Assembly (NCBI GenBank): GCA_037045045.1
Contig: JBAOHL010000004.1
Coordinates: forward strand, 439,013 to 503,012
Length of the DNA stretch: 64,000 bases
Reading direction: 5' to 3'
Origin: Phosphoribacter sp037045045
Lineage (GTDB): Bacteria > Actinomycetota > Actinomycetes > Actinomycetales > Dermatophilaceae
A program made the position numbers and the translations under genes. The notes under the pieces were generated by a model, which saw only the letters and a list, made by a program, of their open reading frames with translations, did not search any database and had not been told where the DNA came from. Of this stretch, positions 17,397 through 26,007 are shown piece by piece. The first letter of the stretch is position 1. The number at the start of each line of letters is the position of its first letter.

Positions 17397-18383
17397 TCAC
17401 GGTGGCCGGGTCTTGCTCGAGTGGTGGTCGACGAGGGCATCGTTGGCGGCCCGCCAGTGCTCGATCATCGATGGCCCGCCGTGGCCGTCGCCTTCGTCGA
17501 TGAGCAACTCGGATGCCGGCCAGTCGCGGTGCAGCCGCCACGGCGTGATCGCTGGGCTCGAGATGTCTCGTCGACCGTGAATGAGCGTCGCCGGGATCCC
17601 CGCGAGGCGGTCGAGACGGTCGAGGATCGGCGGCTGGCAGAACCCGTCGTGGGACCAGTAGCGCGCGGTCAGACGGAAGAAGGCGACGCGGAACGCCTCG
17701 TCGTGCCAGCGGGGGTCACGGGCGAAGCCACCGGTGCCGATGGAGACGTGGGTGTCCTCCCAGAGAGCCCATTCCCACGATGCGGCGTCGCGCACGGCCC
17801 GGTCGGGCGACTCCAGCAACTGCGCGTAGGCCTCGACGATGCGTCCGCGTCCGCGGGTATAGCCGATGCCGGCCTGCTCGGCGTGGGTGGCGAAGCGGTC
17901 CCAGGCTTCGGGGAACATCGTGCCGACGCCCTCGGTGATCCAATCCACCTCGGCGCGACTGGTCGTCGTGACAGCGAAGAGCACCATGCCCAGGACGCGC
18001 TCCGGGTGCTCGACAGCGTAGGCAAGAGCCAAGGTCGAGCCCCACGAGACGCCGGTGAGGATCCACCGGTCGATACCACGGTGGTCGCGAACAGCCTCCA
18101 TGTCGCCGATCAGATGGGCCGTGTTGTTGTCGCGCAACGACGTCTCGGGGTCGCCGGCGTGGGGGGTGGACCGGCCGCATCCACGTTGCTCGAACCCGAC
18201 GACACGGGTGCGGGTCAGATCGAATCGGTGGCGGTAGCTGCTGGTGCCGAGCGCCCCACCCGGCCCTCCGTGCACGTACAGGGCTGGCACACCCTCCGGG
18301 TTTCCCCACTCCTCCCAGTAGACGAGCTGGCCGCCACCGACATCGACGAGCCCGCTGCCAATCGGGAGCTCACTCACGCTCAT
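17397..18383 (-). CDS. pip: Proline iminopeptidase (alpha/beta hydrolase, S33)
   Basis: This 328-residue protein has the hallmark HGGPGG oxyanion loop at 38-43 and FEQRGCGRS at about 64-72. The nucleophile elbow is GVSWGST with S113. The acid is probably in HGRRDISSP (about 276) and the His in GDGHGG (about 305). The family removes N-terminal proline from peptides in the cytoplasm. Length and motif order match the family throughout. ATG 18383 gives MSVSELPIGSGLVDV. It stands alone between a hypothetical and a YdeI-like gene. Confidence 0.92.
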   Translation of the reverse strand: MSVSELPIGSGLVDVGGGQLVYWEEWGNPEGVPALYVHGGPGGALGTSSYRHRFDLTRTRVVGFEQRGCGRSTPHAGDPETSLRDNNTAHLIGDMEAVRDHRGIDRWILTGVSWGSTLALAYAVEHPERVLGMVLFAVTTTSRAEVDWITEGVGTMFPEAWDRFATHAEQAGIGYTRGRGRIVEAYAQLLESPDRAVRDAASWEWALWEDTHVSIGTGGFARDPRWHDEAFRVAFFRLTARYWSHDGFCQPPILDRLDRLAGIPATLIHGRRDISSPAITPWRLHRDWPASELLIDEGDGHGGPSMIEHWRAANDALVDHHSSKTRPP

Positions 18384-18563
18384 GTGTCGATCACACCAGA
18401 GTACCCAGCCCTAGTGCCTGGCCATGGTCGGACGACAGGTCGCCGGGAACCGGATGATCGAGAAGTGCATCGCCCAAGGGCGCGACGTCTCCGAACTCGG
18501 CGGTGCGACGCCGCCGCGGCAAACTCTGACCATCGGCGGACCCGAGCCCGCCGAGGCGTGGAA

Positions 18564-18929
18564 TCAGGCGAGTGCGCTCGGTCCCTCCGACTCCGCCGCG
18601 CCGAGAGCTCGACGGCCGGCAGGCGTCATCCGGCCCTCGGCCGTTAGGCGGGCCGCGATGGACCGGTTGCGGGCCGAGGTCGTCCCGCGGGTGCGACGCG
18701 GGGCGAACCGTTGCAGGTAGGTGGTGCGGTCGTTCGCGCGCCGGGTGCTCTCGCTCCACCCGAAGGCGATGCCGGCCTCGAGCAGGTCGTGGAAACTCAC
18801 CGACGGGTGGTTGCTCTTGGAGCGCTGCAGGCGGACCCACCCGCCTGGATGCGTTTCGTGATGGTCGGCCAGCCAGCGCCACAAGTCCTCGGTCGTGGCG
18901 AACTCCATGACGTCCGGTTCAGTACCCAT
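18564..18929 (-). CDS. YdeI/OmpD-associated family protein
   Basis: The ATG at 18929 (MGTEPDVMEFATTEDLWRWL) gives 121 residues, shorter than the roughly 190 of full YdeI proteins. Family features are LEAGIAFGWSES, where relatives have EALCFGWID, then TTYLQRFAPRRTRGTTSARN and IAEGRMTPAG-like LTAEGRMTPAGRRAL. The family has been linked to peptide and bacteriocin protection in E. coli; its biochemical role is unclear. The frame is intact to the stop at 18564. The roughly 170 bp to its left (18391-18563) hold nothing recognisable. Confidence 0.7.
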   Translation of the reverse strand: MGTEPDVMEFATTEDLWRWLADHHETHPGGWVRLQRSKSNHPSVSFHDLLEAGIAFGWSESTRRANDRTTYLQRFAPRRTRGTTSARNRSIAARLTAEGRMTPAGRRALGAAESEGPSALA

Positions 18930-19002
18930 GCCCGCCACGCTAGGGCCGAGGACTGACAGCCCACCCCTGGTCGGCTAGGTGCGAGGTGGGTGTGCCGCGC
19001 TT

Positions 19003-19042
19003 ACCCGGGTATGCCGCGTGCACCCCGGGTATGTCGCGTGCA
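19003..19042. repeat. 20-bp tandem duplication
   Basis: Two copies of a 20-bp unit (CCCGGGTATGCCGCGTGCAC, the second with one change) lie in the gap after the oxidoreductase stop. The unit contains the genome-wide GTATGCCG motif. An inverted copy of that motif follows at 19061, so a hairpin could form. Confidence 0.7.
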
Positions 19043-19087
19043 CCCGGTAGCCGCGCCCAGGCGGCATACCGGGGTGGCCTGGTCGGC

Positions 19088-19768
19088 TCAGCGAACGACC
19101 TTGAGGCCGAACAGCGGGGTCCCCAGGGCGTTCATCAGGCGCAGCCACAGGGGCAGGACCATCTCGGTGCCCCGGGCGGTGGTGATGTCGCCGAGGTCGA
19201 CGACGTCGGTGTGCCCGAAGGATTGCAGCAGGGCGACCACCGTGGCCTTGGCGTCGGCGTCGTTGCCCGAGACGAACACCGAGTGGGCGCCCTCGGCGAG
19301 CGAGCCGGGGTCAACCATGAGCGCGGCGGTCATCGTGTTGAGCGCTTTCACGACCAAGAGGTCGGGGAAGGTCGCCTGGATCCGCTCGCCGAGCGAGTCG
19401 TCGTCCTTGACGAACAGGGTGGGCGGGAACCCGGCCGAGAAGTCGAGCGGGTTGGCCACGTCGATCAGGATCTTGCCGGCGAGGGCGTCGGAGCCGACGG
19501 CCTGCAAGGTGGCGATCGAGACGTTGCCGCTCGTGGCGTTGACGAACACGTCCGCGCCGGCCCCGACCTCGGCAAAGGCGGCGACCTTGACGGTGGGGTG
19601 GTCATGGGCCCATGACGCGAACGACGGATTGCCCATCTGGTCGGGGTCGGTCTTGGCCAGGGTGGCCGCGACGTCGCGGGTGCCGACAGTGACGTCGTGA
19701 CCGAGGTCGGCCAGTCGGCCGGCGAGGGCCTGTCCGACCATGCCGGTTCCGAGAACGGCGATCTGCAT
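19088..19768 (-). CDS. NADP-dependent F420 reductase-like oxidoreductase
   Basis: This 226-residue single Rossmann-fold protein begins MQIAVLGTGMVGQALAGRL, the dinucleotide-binding GxGxxG. It has VTVGTRDV at the end of the second strand (NADP-type) and DVFVNATSG and ILIDVANPLDFSAG, typical of the NAD(P)-binding F420 reductase-like group. Such proteins exchange hydride between NADPH and F420 or a related cofactor; the true substrate is not evident. It is transcribed away from a TetR regulator at 20022, and the shared gap carries two similar operator-like sites, so the regulator probably controls it. Confidence 0.8.
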   Translation of the reverse strand: MQIAVLGTGMVGQALAGRLADLGHDVTVGTRDVAATLAKTDPDQMGNPSFASWAHDHPTVKVAAFAEVGAGADVFVNATSGNVSIATLQAVGSDALAGKILIDVANPLDFSAGFPPTLFVKDDDSLGERIQATFPDLLVVKALNTMTAALMVDPGSLAEGAHSVFVSGNDADAKATVVALLQSFGHTDVVDLGDITTARGTEMVLPLWLRLMNALGTPLFGLKVVR

Positions 19769-19841
19769 GTGTGTTCTCCTCGATGAGGGTGGCGCCGGGC
19801 GGTCCGGATCGGACTCCGGTGCTGGACAGCATCAGAGTACG

Positions 19842-19852
19842 TACAGGTCTGT
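19842..19852. promoter_or_regulatory. Candidate TetR operator, site 1
   Basis: TACAGGTCTGT lies 74 bp upstream of the oxidoreductase start. It matches site 2 (19981-19991) at 10 of 11 positions. The ACC/GGT core resembles the AGACCrGTCT type bound by LmrA/YxaF-like TetR regulators. Regulation by the adjacent TetR protein is inferred. Confidence 0.45.
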
Positions 19853-19980
19853 CCACCTCGCAAGTGGAGAAACCGCGAAGGGACGAACGGCAGGTAAGTG
19901 GAGAAAGGTAGTGAAGAAAGCATGAAGGGCCAGCGGCAGGGGGCCGAACGCGCCATGCGGTCATCGCGCTGGAGGAAACC

Positions 19981-19996
19981 TACCGGTCTGTATCAT
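19981..19996. promoter_or_regulatory. Candidate TetR operator, site 2, overlapping -10 box
   Basis: TACCGGTCTGT (19981-19991) runs directly into TATCAT (19991-19996), a good -10 box 26 bp before the TetR ATG. Binding there would block the regulator's own promoter. No convincing -35 was found. Confidence 0.45.
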
Positions 19997-20021
19997 GAGA
20001 CGAACAGGAAGGAGACCGCCG

Positions 20022-20633
20022 ATGACCCAGCCCGGCAGCCGACGAGGAGCGCGCGATCGGATCCTGCAGACGGCCTTCCGATTGTTCTACGCCCACGGGC
20101 CCCGGGGGGCCGGCGTCGACACCATCGTCGCCGAGTCGGGCGTGGCGAAGACGACCCTGTACAAGTACTTCCCACGCAAGGACGACCTCGTCCTGGCCTA
20201 CCTCGACGTCGTCGACCAGACCTGGTTCGGCACGCTGCGGGCCGCCGCCCGGGCCGCCGGCGAGTCCCCGGCGCAGCAGCTCGTCGGTCTGTTCGACGCC
20301 TTGGGCTCGGTGTGCCGGCGCGACGGCTACCACGGGTGCGCGTTCATCAACACCGCTGCCGAGTCCAAACCCGGCAGCGACGTCCACGGGCGCTCCGTCG
20401 AACACAAGGCCCTCGTGCGGGCCTGGGTAGGCGACCTCGCCCGGCGCGCCGGTGCCGCCGAGCCCGACCAGCTGGCCCGCCAGCTCACCATCCTGCTCGA
20501 CGGGGGACTGGCCGCTGGCGTGCTCGACGCCGATCCGGCGACGCCGGAGGCCGTCAAGGCCGCGGCGCGAGTGCTCGTCGAGGCCGCCTGCCCGCCCGTC
20601 GCCTCCGCCTGCCCGCCCGTCGCCTCCGCCTGA
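20022..20633 (+). CDS. TetR/AcrR-family transcriptional regulator
   Basis: ATG 20022 follows AGGAAGGAG. The 203-residue protein has the N-terminal TetR helix-turn-helix (RDRILQTAFRLFYAHGPRG, then GVAKTTLYKYFPRKDDL) at about 10-55. The C-terminal ligand and dimer domain contains GCAFINTAAE, like the LmrA/YxaF branch. The last 14 residues are a duplicated ACPPVAS made by a 21-bp tandem repeat at the DNA level. It probably represses itself and the divergent oxidoreductase through the sites at 19842 and 19981. The ligand is unknown. Confidence 0.88.
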   Translation: MTQPGSRRGARDRILQTAFRLFYAHGPRGAGVDTIVAESGVAKTTLYKYFPRKDDLVLAYLDVVDQTWFGTLRAAARAAGESPAQQLVGLFDALGSVCRRDGYHGCAFINTAAESKPGSDVHGRSVEHKALVRAWVGDLARRAGAAEPDQLARQLTILLDGGLAAGVLDADPATPEAVKAAARVLVEAACPPVASACPPVASA

Positions 20634-20731
20634 CGCTCCGCGCCGGTGGGTCGCCGCGCCGGCCCGCCGTCGGTCCGCTCGCCCGGGTCGCGTGACACGA
20701 TGGATCCTCGACGGGACAGGGGAGTTGGGCC

Positions 20732-21289
20732 GTGGCACAGATCCGCACGTGGTTCGCTGCCGACCGGCATACCTCGGCTGGAGGGAGCCGTCCCAGCCGG
20801 CGCCGCACTAGGACCGCCCGGTATGCCGCGCCCGTCGCGGCCGTCGTCGCAGCCGTTGGTCTGGCCGCCTGCTCGGGCGCCAGCCCGGCGCCCGCACCGA
20901 CCGCGACCATCCACAAGAACGCGCCCTCCGGCGGGCTGCGCACGGACAGCGATCCCCTCACCAAGCGGTATGCCGTCCTCGGCACCCCGCGCGGGGTGAC
21001 CTGGGTGAGCGGCACCGTCGGCGACGAGCGGGTCCCCGGCCCGAGCACCTACTGGATCGACGCCGTCGTCGTACTCGCCCCGAGCACGGCCGCGGACTTG
21101 CGCTCCCGGGGCGGGGACCTGAGCAGCCGAACCGTCGACGTGCGACCGGACCTGGCTACGGTCCTGCCCTTAGGCGGTCTCGTCGGGTCGGACGCCCTGG
21201 ACGCGGCGCTGTCCCCGGCGGGGTGGCGGACCACCGCTGGGCTGGCCACGGACGGGCGCACGCTCGTCTTCACGTCGGTCGGCCAGTAG
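20732..21289 (+). CDS. Putative lipoprotein
   Basis: GTG 20732 gives 185 residues. An Arg-rich N-terminus (RPSRRRTRTARYAAP) leads to a hydrophobic stretch ending in the lipobox LAAC (VVAAVGLAACSG), so a lipid-anchored extracytoplasmic protein is predicted. The mature part has no recognised domain; it reads SDPLTKRYAVLGTPRGV and DAVVVLAPSTAADLR. The stop codon lies inside a 20-bp tandem duplication (21271-21310), so the C-terminus may have been altered recently. Confidence 0.6.
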   Translation: MAQIRTWFAADRHTSAGGSRPSRRRTRTARYAAPVAAVVAAVGLAACSGASPAPAPTATIHKNAPSGGLRTDSDPLTKRYAVLGTPRGVTWVSGTVGDERVPGPSTYWIDAVVVLAPSTAADLRSRGGDLSSRTVDVRPDLATVLPLGGLVGSDALDAALSPAGWRTTAGLATDGRTLVFTSVGQ

Positions 21290-21310
21290 CCACGTCGGTC
21301 GGCCAGTAGC
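21271..21310. repeat. 20-bp tandem duplication over a stop codon
   Basis: Two exact head-to-tail copies of CACGTCGGTCGGCCAGTAGC occur. The first contains the lipoprotein gene's TAG stop. This is a clean, recent-looking duplication. Confidence 0.85.
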
Positions 21311-21351
21311 CCGGTCGATGGGCCCGTAGGCCCGTCGGGGTCACTGGCTCG

Positions 21352-22683
21352 ATGACGCTGAGCGACGCACCGGGCGATCGAGACCCGGCCGCCCGTCAAT
21401 GCGACGATGTGGCCGTGGTGTCGGCCTTCGTCGTCCTGCTGTGCCTCACTGCCGTCCTCGCCTGGTTCAACGAGCGCTTCGTGCGCATCCCCACGACGGT
21501 CGGCGTGACGCTGGCCGGCGCCCTCTCCTCGTTGCTCGTCCTGGGCCTGGAGGGACTCGGCGTCTCGGTGGGGCTGAAGGCCCGGGCGCAGGAGATGCTG
21601 CAGACCCTCGACTTCACGACGTTCGTCCTCAACGGCATCCTCTCGGTGCTGCTCTTCGCCGGAGCCCTCGGCCTGGACGCGCGTCAACTGCTGCGCCAGC
21701 GGGCCGGCATCCTCACCTTGGCCACGGTCGGCACGGTGCTGAGCACTGTGATCGTCGGGTTCGGGGCGTGGGCGGCCTTCGCCGTCGTCGGGCTCGAACT
21801 ACCTCTGCAGTGGGCGTTGGTGTTCGGCGCGCTGATCAGCCCGACCGACCCCGTCGCCGTCCTCGACCTCATGCGCCGCACGCGCGTCCCCGAGAAGCTG
21901 CGCACCCTCTTTGCCGGCGAGAGCCTGTTCAACGACGGCGTCGGTGTCGTCGTCTTCGTCGTGCTCGCCGGGCTGGCCGGAGCCGGTGGAGCGGGCCACG
22001 CCGACCCCACCCTTACCGGTGCCCTGCTGGTCTTCGTCCGCGAAGCCCTCGGCGGGATCGTCTTCGGGGCGGCGCTGGGCTGGGTGGGCTACCGGATGTG
22101 CCGCTCCATCGACGGGCACATCGTCGAGATCGTCATCACCCTGGCCCTCGTCGCCGGCGGGTACCTCGCCGCCGCCGAGCTCGGCGTCAGCGGACCGCTG
22201 GCCATGGTCATGGCCGGCCTCATCGTCTCGGCCGGCAAGGACCAGGCCTTTGACGAAGTGACCCGCGAACAGCTCGACGGCTTCTGGGAGACCCTCGACC
22301 AGGTCCTCACCATCTTGCTCTTCTCGTTCATCGGCTTCGACGTGTTGCTCACCGAGACGTTCGGCCCCCAGGTCCTCGCCAGCCTGCTCATCGTCGCGGT
22401 GGCCCTCGTCGCGCGCTTCGTCAGCGTCGCCGTTCCGATGCAGTTCGTCCGCCGCAGAGACGGGTACGGCCCGTGGACGGTGCGGCTGCTCACCTGGGGC
22501 GGGCTGCGCGGAGGCATCGCGATCAGCCTCGCGCTCGGACTGCCGGCCAGCCCGTACCGGACCCACCTCGTCACGGCGACGTATGCCGTCGTCCTGTTCT
22601 CCATTGCCGTCCAGGGCCTGAGCGTCATGCCGCTGCTGCGCCGTGCCGCCGCTGCCGAGCCCGACCTCGACCCGATGTCGTGA
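21352..22683 (+). CDS. Na+/H+ antiporter, CPA1 (NhaP-like)
   Basis: This protein has about 12 membrane spans and 443 residues from ATG 21352. GTG codons at 21409-21418 (VAVVSAFVVLL) are equally likely starts and would remove a hydrophilic extension. Ion-binding and fold motifs of the CPA1 family are seen: SPTDPVAVLDLM, ESLFNDGVGVVVFV (the Asn-Asp pair) and TWGGLRGGIAISLAL. The family exchanges Na+ (or K+) for H+ across the membrane for pH and salt balance. There is no long cytoplasmic C-terminal domain. It stands as a single gene after the lipoprotein. Confidence 0.9.
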   Translation: MTLSDAPGDRDPAARQCDDVAVVSAFVVLLCLTAVLAWFNERFVRIPTTVGVTLAGALSSLLVLGLEGLGVSVGLKARAQEMLQTLDFTTFVLNGILSVLLFAGALGLDARQLLRQRAGILTLATVGTVLSTVIVGFGAWAAFAVVGLELPLQWALVFGALISPTDPVAVLDLMRRTRVPEKLRTLFAGESLFNDGVGVVVFVVLAGLAGAGGAGHADPTLTGALLVFVREALGGIVFGAALGWVGYRMCRSIDGHIVEIVITLALVAGGYLAAAELGVSGPLAMVMAGLIVSAGKDQAFDEVTREQLDGFWETLDQVLTILLFSFIGFDVLLTETFGPQVLASLLIVAVALVARFVSVAVPMQFVRRRDGYGPWTVRLLTWGGLRGGIAISLALGLPASPYRTHLVTATYAVVLFSIAVQGLSVMPLLRRAAAAEPDLDPMS

Positions 22684-22741
22684 ATCGCCGTGAGGGGCAA
22701 GGGCTTCCCAGGACGGGGCGCCGTACCCGAAAATGCACCCC

Positions 22742-24157
22742 ATGACTTCCGCCCCCGAAGTGCCGCTGACTTCCCATGGACTGCCACCAGCGGTCATCGA
22801 CCGACTTCGCGACATCGTAGGGAGCGAACACGTCTACCTCAGCGACGGTGACGTCGAGCCCTACGCCCGCGACGCGACGCCCTTGTTCCGCGCCCGCCCC
22901 GACGCGGTCGTGCTGCCGTCGACGACGGCGCAGGTCTCGAGCATCCTCACGATGGCCACGCAGCACGGCATACCGGTCATTCCCCGTGGCGGAGGATCGA
23001 ACCTCGCCGCCGCGACGGTCGCCCAGCGTGGCGGCATCGTCATGGTCCTCACCCGGATGAACGCGATCCGCGAGATCGACGCCGACGAGTTGCTCGCCGT
23101 CGTCGAGCCCGGCGTGACCACCTCCGAACTCGCCGACGCCGCCGCGGCGAAGGGGCTGCTCTACGCGCCCGACCCCGGCAGCAAGACGGTCTCGACGGTC
23201 GGCGGCAACGTCGCGATGTGCGCCGGGGGGCTGCGCGGCCTGAAGTACGGCGTGACCCGCAACTACGTCCTCGGCACCGAGGCCGTCCTGCCGACCGGCG
23301 AGGTCATCCGCACCGGCGGGCGGCTGTGGAAGGACGTCGCCGGCTACGACCTCACCCGTCTGCTCACCGGCTCGGAGGGCACCCTCGCGGTGCTTACCGA
23401 ACTCACCGTCGCCCTGCTGCCGATGCCCGCCCTCGCGCGCACCGGGGTCGCGTATTTCGACTCGCTCGCCGACGCCGGCCGGGCCGTCGCCGGCGTCATC
23501 CACGACGGCGTCGTGCCGGCCACCTTGGAGTTCCTCGACAACCGGTGCATCAACGCCGTCGAGGACTTCGCCCAGCTCGGCCTGGACCGCAAGGCCGGGG
23601 CGCTGCTGCTGTTCGGCGACGACGGCACGCCCGAGGCCGTCGAGCGGTCGCTGTCGCTCATGGCGGCCACCTGCGAACGGGTCGGTGCCCGCGGCGTGAC
23701 GATGGCCCGCGACGTCGCCGAGTCCGAGGCACTGCTCACCGCCCGGCGGTGCTCGCTGCCTGCGTTGGCCCGGCTCGCCCCGATCACCCTGCTCGAGGAC
23801 GCGACCGTACCCCGCCCGCGCATCGCCGAGATGGTCGACCGGATCGACGCGATCTGCGCCGCCCACGACGTCGTCTGCGCGACCTTCGGGCACGCCGGCG
23901 ACGGCAACCTGCACCCGACGATCGTCTTCGACCCGGCCGACACCGGCGCCCGGCACCGGGCCGAATCGGCATTCGGCAAAGTCTTCGACGCGGCCATCGA
24001 GCTCGGCGGCACGATCACCGGCGAACACGGCGTCGGCGCCGCGAAACTGCCCTACCTCGAACGGCGCCTCGGAGCCGACCAGATGGCCCTGTTGCGCCGG
24101 CTCAAGGCCGCGTTCGACCCGGCCGGCATCCTCAACCCCGGCAAGCTCGGCTCGTGA
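22742..24157 (+). CDS. glcD: FAD-linked glycolate/D-lactate oxidase subunit GlcD
   Basis: This 471-residue protein starts at ATG 22742; an earlier in-frame start at 22733 is possible. The PCMH-type FAD domain carries IPVIPRGGGSNLAAATV and the long APDPGSKTVSTVGGNVA loop. The C-terminal oxidase domain has GHAGDGNLHP (about 384) and TGEHGVGAAK. It oxidises an alpha-hydroxy acid to the keto acid and passes electrons to the iron-sulfur partner GlcF, whose GTG overlaps its stop. No glcE-like gene is present, so this is a two-gene version. Confidence 0.92.
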   Translation: MTSAPEVPLTSHGLPPAVIDRLRDIVGSEHVYLSDGDVEPYARDATPLFRARPDAVVLPSTTAQVSSILTMATQHGIPVIPRGGGSNLAAATVAQRGGIVMVLTRMNAIREIDADELLAVVEPGVTTSELADAAAAKGLLYAPDPGSKTVSTVGGNVAMCAGGLRGLKYGVTRNYVLGTEAVLPTGEVIRTGGRLWKDVAGYDLTRLLTGSEGTLAVLTELTVALLPMPALARTGVAYFDSLADAGRAVAGVIHDGVVPATLEFLDNRCINAVEDFAQLGLDRKAGALLLFGDDGTPEAVERSLSLMAATCERVGARGVTMARDVAESEALLTARRCSLPALARLAPITLLEDATVPRPRIAEMVDRIDAICAAHDVVCATFGHAGDGNLHPTIVFDPADTGARHRAESAFGKVFDAAIELGGTITGEHGVGAAKLPYLERRLGADQMALLRRLKAAFDPAGILNPGKLGS

Positions 24158-25338
24158 ACGAGACGACCGGTATGCCGGCCGCCCCCGAGACGGCATCCGC
24201 GCCCGAGACGGCGTTCGCACCCGATGCGGCGGCACACCCGAGCCGAGCCATCTTCGACCCCCGGTTGCTCGATGCGTGCATCTCCTGCGGCTTCTGCCTG
24301 CCGGCCTGCCCGACGTACGCCGAGACCAAGCGCGAGAGCTCATCGCCGCGGGGGCGGATCACGCTCATGCGTGCACTTCAGGAGGGTCGGCTCGATGTCG
24401 ACGACGAGACGTTGCAGCGCGAGGCGGGCCTGTGCCTTGGCTGTCGCGCCTGCGAGACGGTCTGCCCGGCCGGGGTCCAGTACGGCGAACTGCTCGAGCA
24501 GTGGCGCGACCACCAGTGGCGCGGGCGGCATACCCCTCCGATCGCCGGGGCGCTGCGCGGGGCGATGCGGGTCACGCCGGGCCTCGTCGCGGCCGGCTTG
24601 GTCATGCGGTCGGCGCGACCGAGCGGACCGCCCGCTCCGGACCGACCGCACCTCATGCTCGGCTGCGTCGAGCGCTCGCTCTTCCCCGGGGTGAGCCGGG
24701 CCGTGCAGCGGCTCGTCCCCGAGGTCGACGTCCCGGCCGGACAGGGGTGTTGTGGGGCGCTGCACGCTCACAGCGGCGGATCCCCCGAGGGAGCCAAGCT
24801 GGCCCGGCGGCTCGGCGAACGGTTGCCCGGAGTCATCCTCACGACCTCCGGAGGTTGCGCGGCATACCTGGCCCACCAGCTCGGCCGCGAGCGGGTGCGC
24901 GAGATCACCGAGTTCCTCCACGAACGGTGGACGAACGACCCGAGCAGCGTCCCCCCGCTGCGACGGCTCACCGTCGACGGTCGGCCCGCGCGGGTGGCGC
25001 TGCAGGATTCGTGCCAACTGCGTAACGGCCTCGGCGTCGCCGCCGCCCCTCGGGCGCTCATCGCGAGGGTCGCCGACTACGTCGAACTGCCCTCCGCGGG
25101 GGTGTGCTGCGGCGGAGCGGGGACATACTCGATGCTCCAGCCCAAGATGTCCGCCACGGTGTTCGCGCCGAGGATCGAGCAGGCCCGCGCGGCGCAGATC
25201 GACTACTACGTCACGGTCAACCCGGTCTGCCAGCGTCAGGTGGCTACCCAGGTCAAGCGGGCGGGGCTGAAGGTCAAGGTCCTCTACCTCGTCGAATTGC
25301 TGGCCATGGCCATGGAGGACCCCGCCCCACGCGCCTAA
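24154..25338 (+). CDS. glcF: Glycolate/lactate oxidase iron-sulfur subunit GlcF
   Basis: GTG 24154 overlaps the glcD stop (GTGA) and gives 394 residues. Two 4Fe-4S motifs are complete: C42-x2-C45-x2-C48-x3-C52-P (CISCGFCLPACP) and C94-x2-C97-x2-C100-x3-C104-P. Two CCG domains follow (QGCCGALHAHSGG and VCCGGAGTYSMLQP), as in GlcF/heterodisulfide reductase-like subunits. It would accept electrons from GlcD and pass them to menaquinone at the membrane. The first 40 residues are an Ala/Pro-rich extension. Confidence 0.92.
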   Translation: MNETTGMPAAPETASAPETAFAPDAAAHPSRAIFDPRLLDACISCGFCLPACPTYAETKRESSSPRGRITLMRALQEGRLDVDDETLQREAGLCLGCRACETVCPAGVQYGELLEQWRDHQWRGRHTPPIAGALRGAMRVTPGLVAAGLVMRSARPSGPPAPDRPHLMLGCVERSLFPGVSRAVQRLVPEVDVPAGQGCCGALHAHSGGSPEGAKLARRLGERLPGVILTTSGGCAAYLAHQLGRERVREITEFLHERWTNDPSSVPPLRRLTVDGRPARVALQDSCQLRNGLGVAAAPRALIARVADYVELPSAGVCCGGAGTYSMLQPKMSATVFAPRIEQARAAQIDYYVTVNPVCQRQVATQVKRAGLKVKVLYLVELLAMAMEDPAPRA

Positions 25339-25346
25339 GGTGAGCC

Positions 25347-26006
25347 ATGCCCACGCTGCCGCTGTTCCCCCTCGGGACGGTGTTGTTGCCCGGGGGACGG
25401 CTGCCGCTGCAGGTCTTCGAGCCGCGCTACCTCGCGCTCGTCGCGACCCTGCTCGAACAGCCACCCCAGCGGCGGGAGTTCGGGGTCGTCGCGATCCGCC
25501 GGGGCCACGAGGTCGGCGTCGGCGCGGCCAAGGCCCTGCATCTCACGGGCACGGTCGCCCGCCTCGATGCGGTCGTGCCGATGGCCGCAGTAGGCCTGCC
25601 GCAGTTGCATGTGCTGATCACCGGGACTCGACGCTTCGGCCTCGACGGCCTCGACCCGGATGCGGGCACGCCCTACCTCACCGCGCGGGTGAGCTGGGTC
25701 GGCGAGGGCGAACCGGGCGAGCCTGAGCGCGAGCTGGCCGCAGCGCTTCGCAGCGAGCACGCGGAATACCTGCGGGCCTTGGGGCTCGCGGCGGTGACGC
25801 TGCCCGACGACCCGGCCGAGTTGCCCTACCGCGTCGTCGACACGGCGATCCTCGGGATCCACGACCGCCAGCGCGTTCTCGACACCCCGGACCTGAGCGG
25901 TCGTCTCGCGCTCGTCGCCCGGCTGTTGCGCCGGGAACGGGCCATCGTCGAGCAGTTCGGCGCGCTGCCGGTGCCGACACAACCCGGGGGAGCAGGGCTC
26001 AACTGA
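25347..26006 (+). CDS. LON substrate-binding domain protein
   Basis: This 219-residue protein is made of the N-terminal LON domain only: LPLFPLGTVLLPGGRLPLQVFEPRY (split by position) at the start, HLTGTVARLD and ITGTRRFGLDGL in the middle, and a C-terminal helical part (GRLALVARLLRRERAIVEQFG). There is no ATPase or protease part. Such stand-alone proteins are common in bacteria, with a suspected protein-binding role. It is 8 bp after glcF and directly followed by the CHAD gene, so it is probably co-transcribed. Confidence 0.85.
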   Translation: MPTLPLFPLGTVLLPGGRLPLQVFEPRYLALVATLLEQPPQRREFGVVAIRRGHEVGVGAAKALHLTGTVARLDAVVPMAAVGLPQLHVLITGTRRFGLDGLDPDAGTPYLTARVSWVGEGEPGEPERELAAALRSEHAEYLRALGLAAVTLPDDPAELPYRVVDTAILGIHDRQRVLDTPDLSGRLALVARLLRRERAIVEQFGALPVPTQPGGAGLN

Positions 26007-26007
26007 C

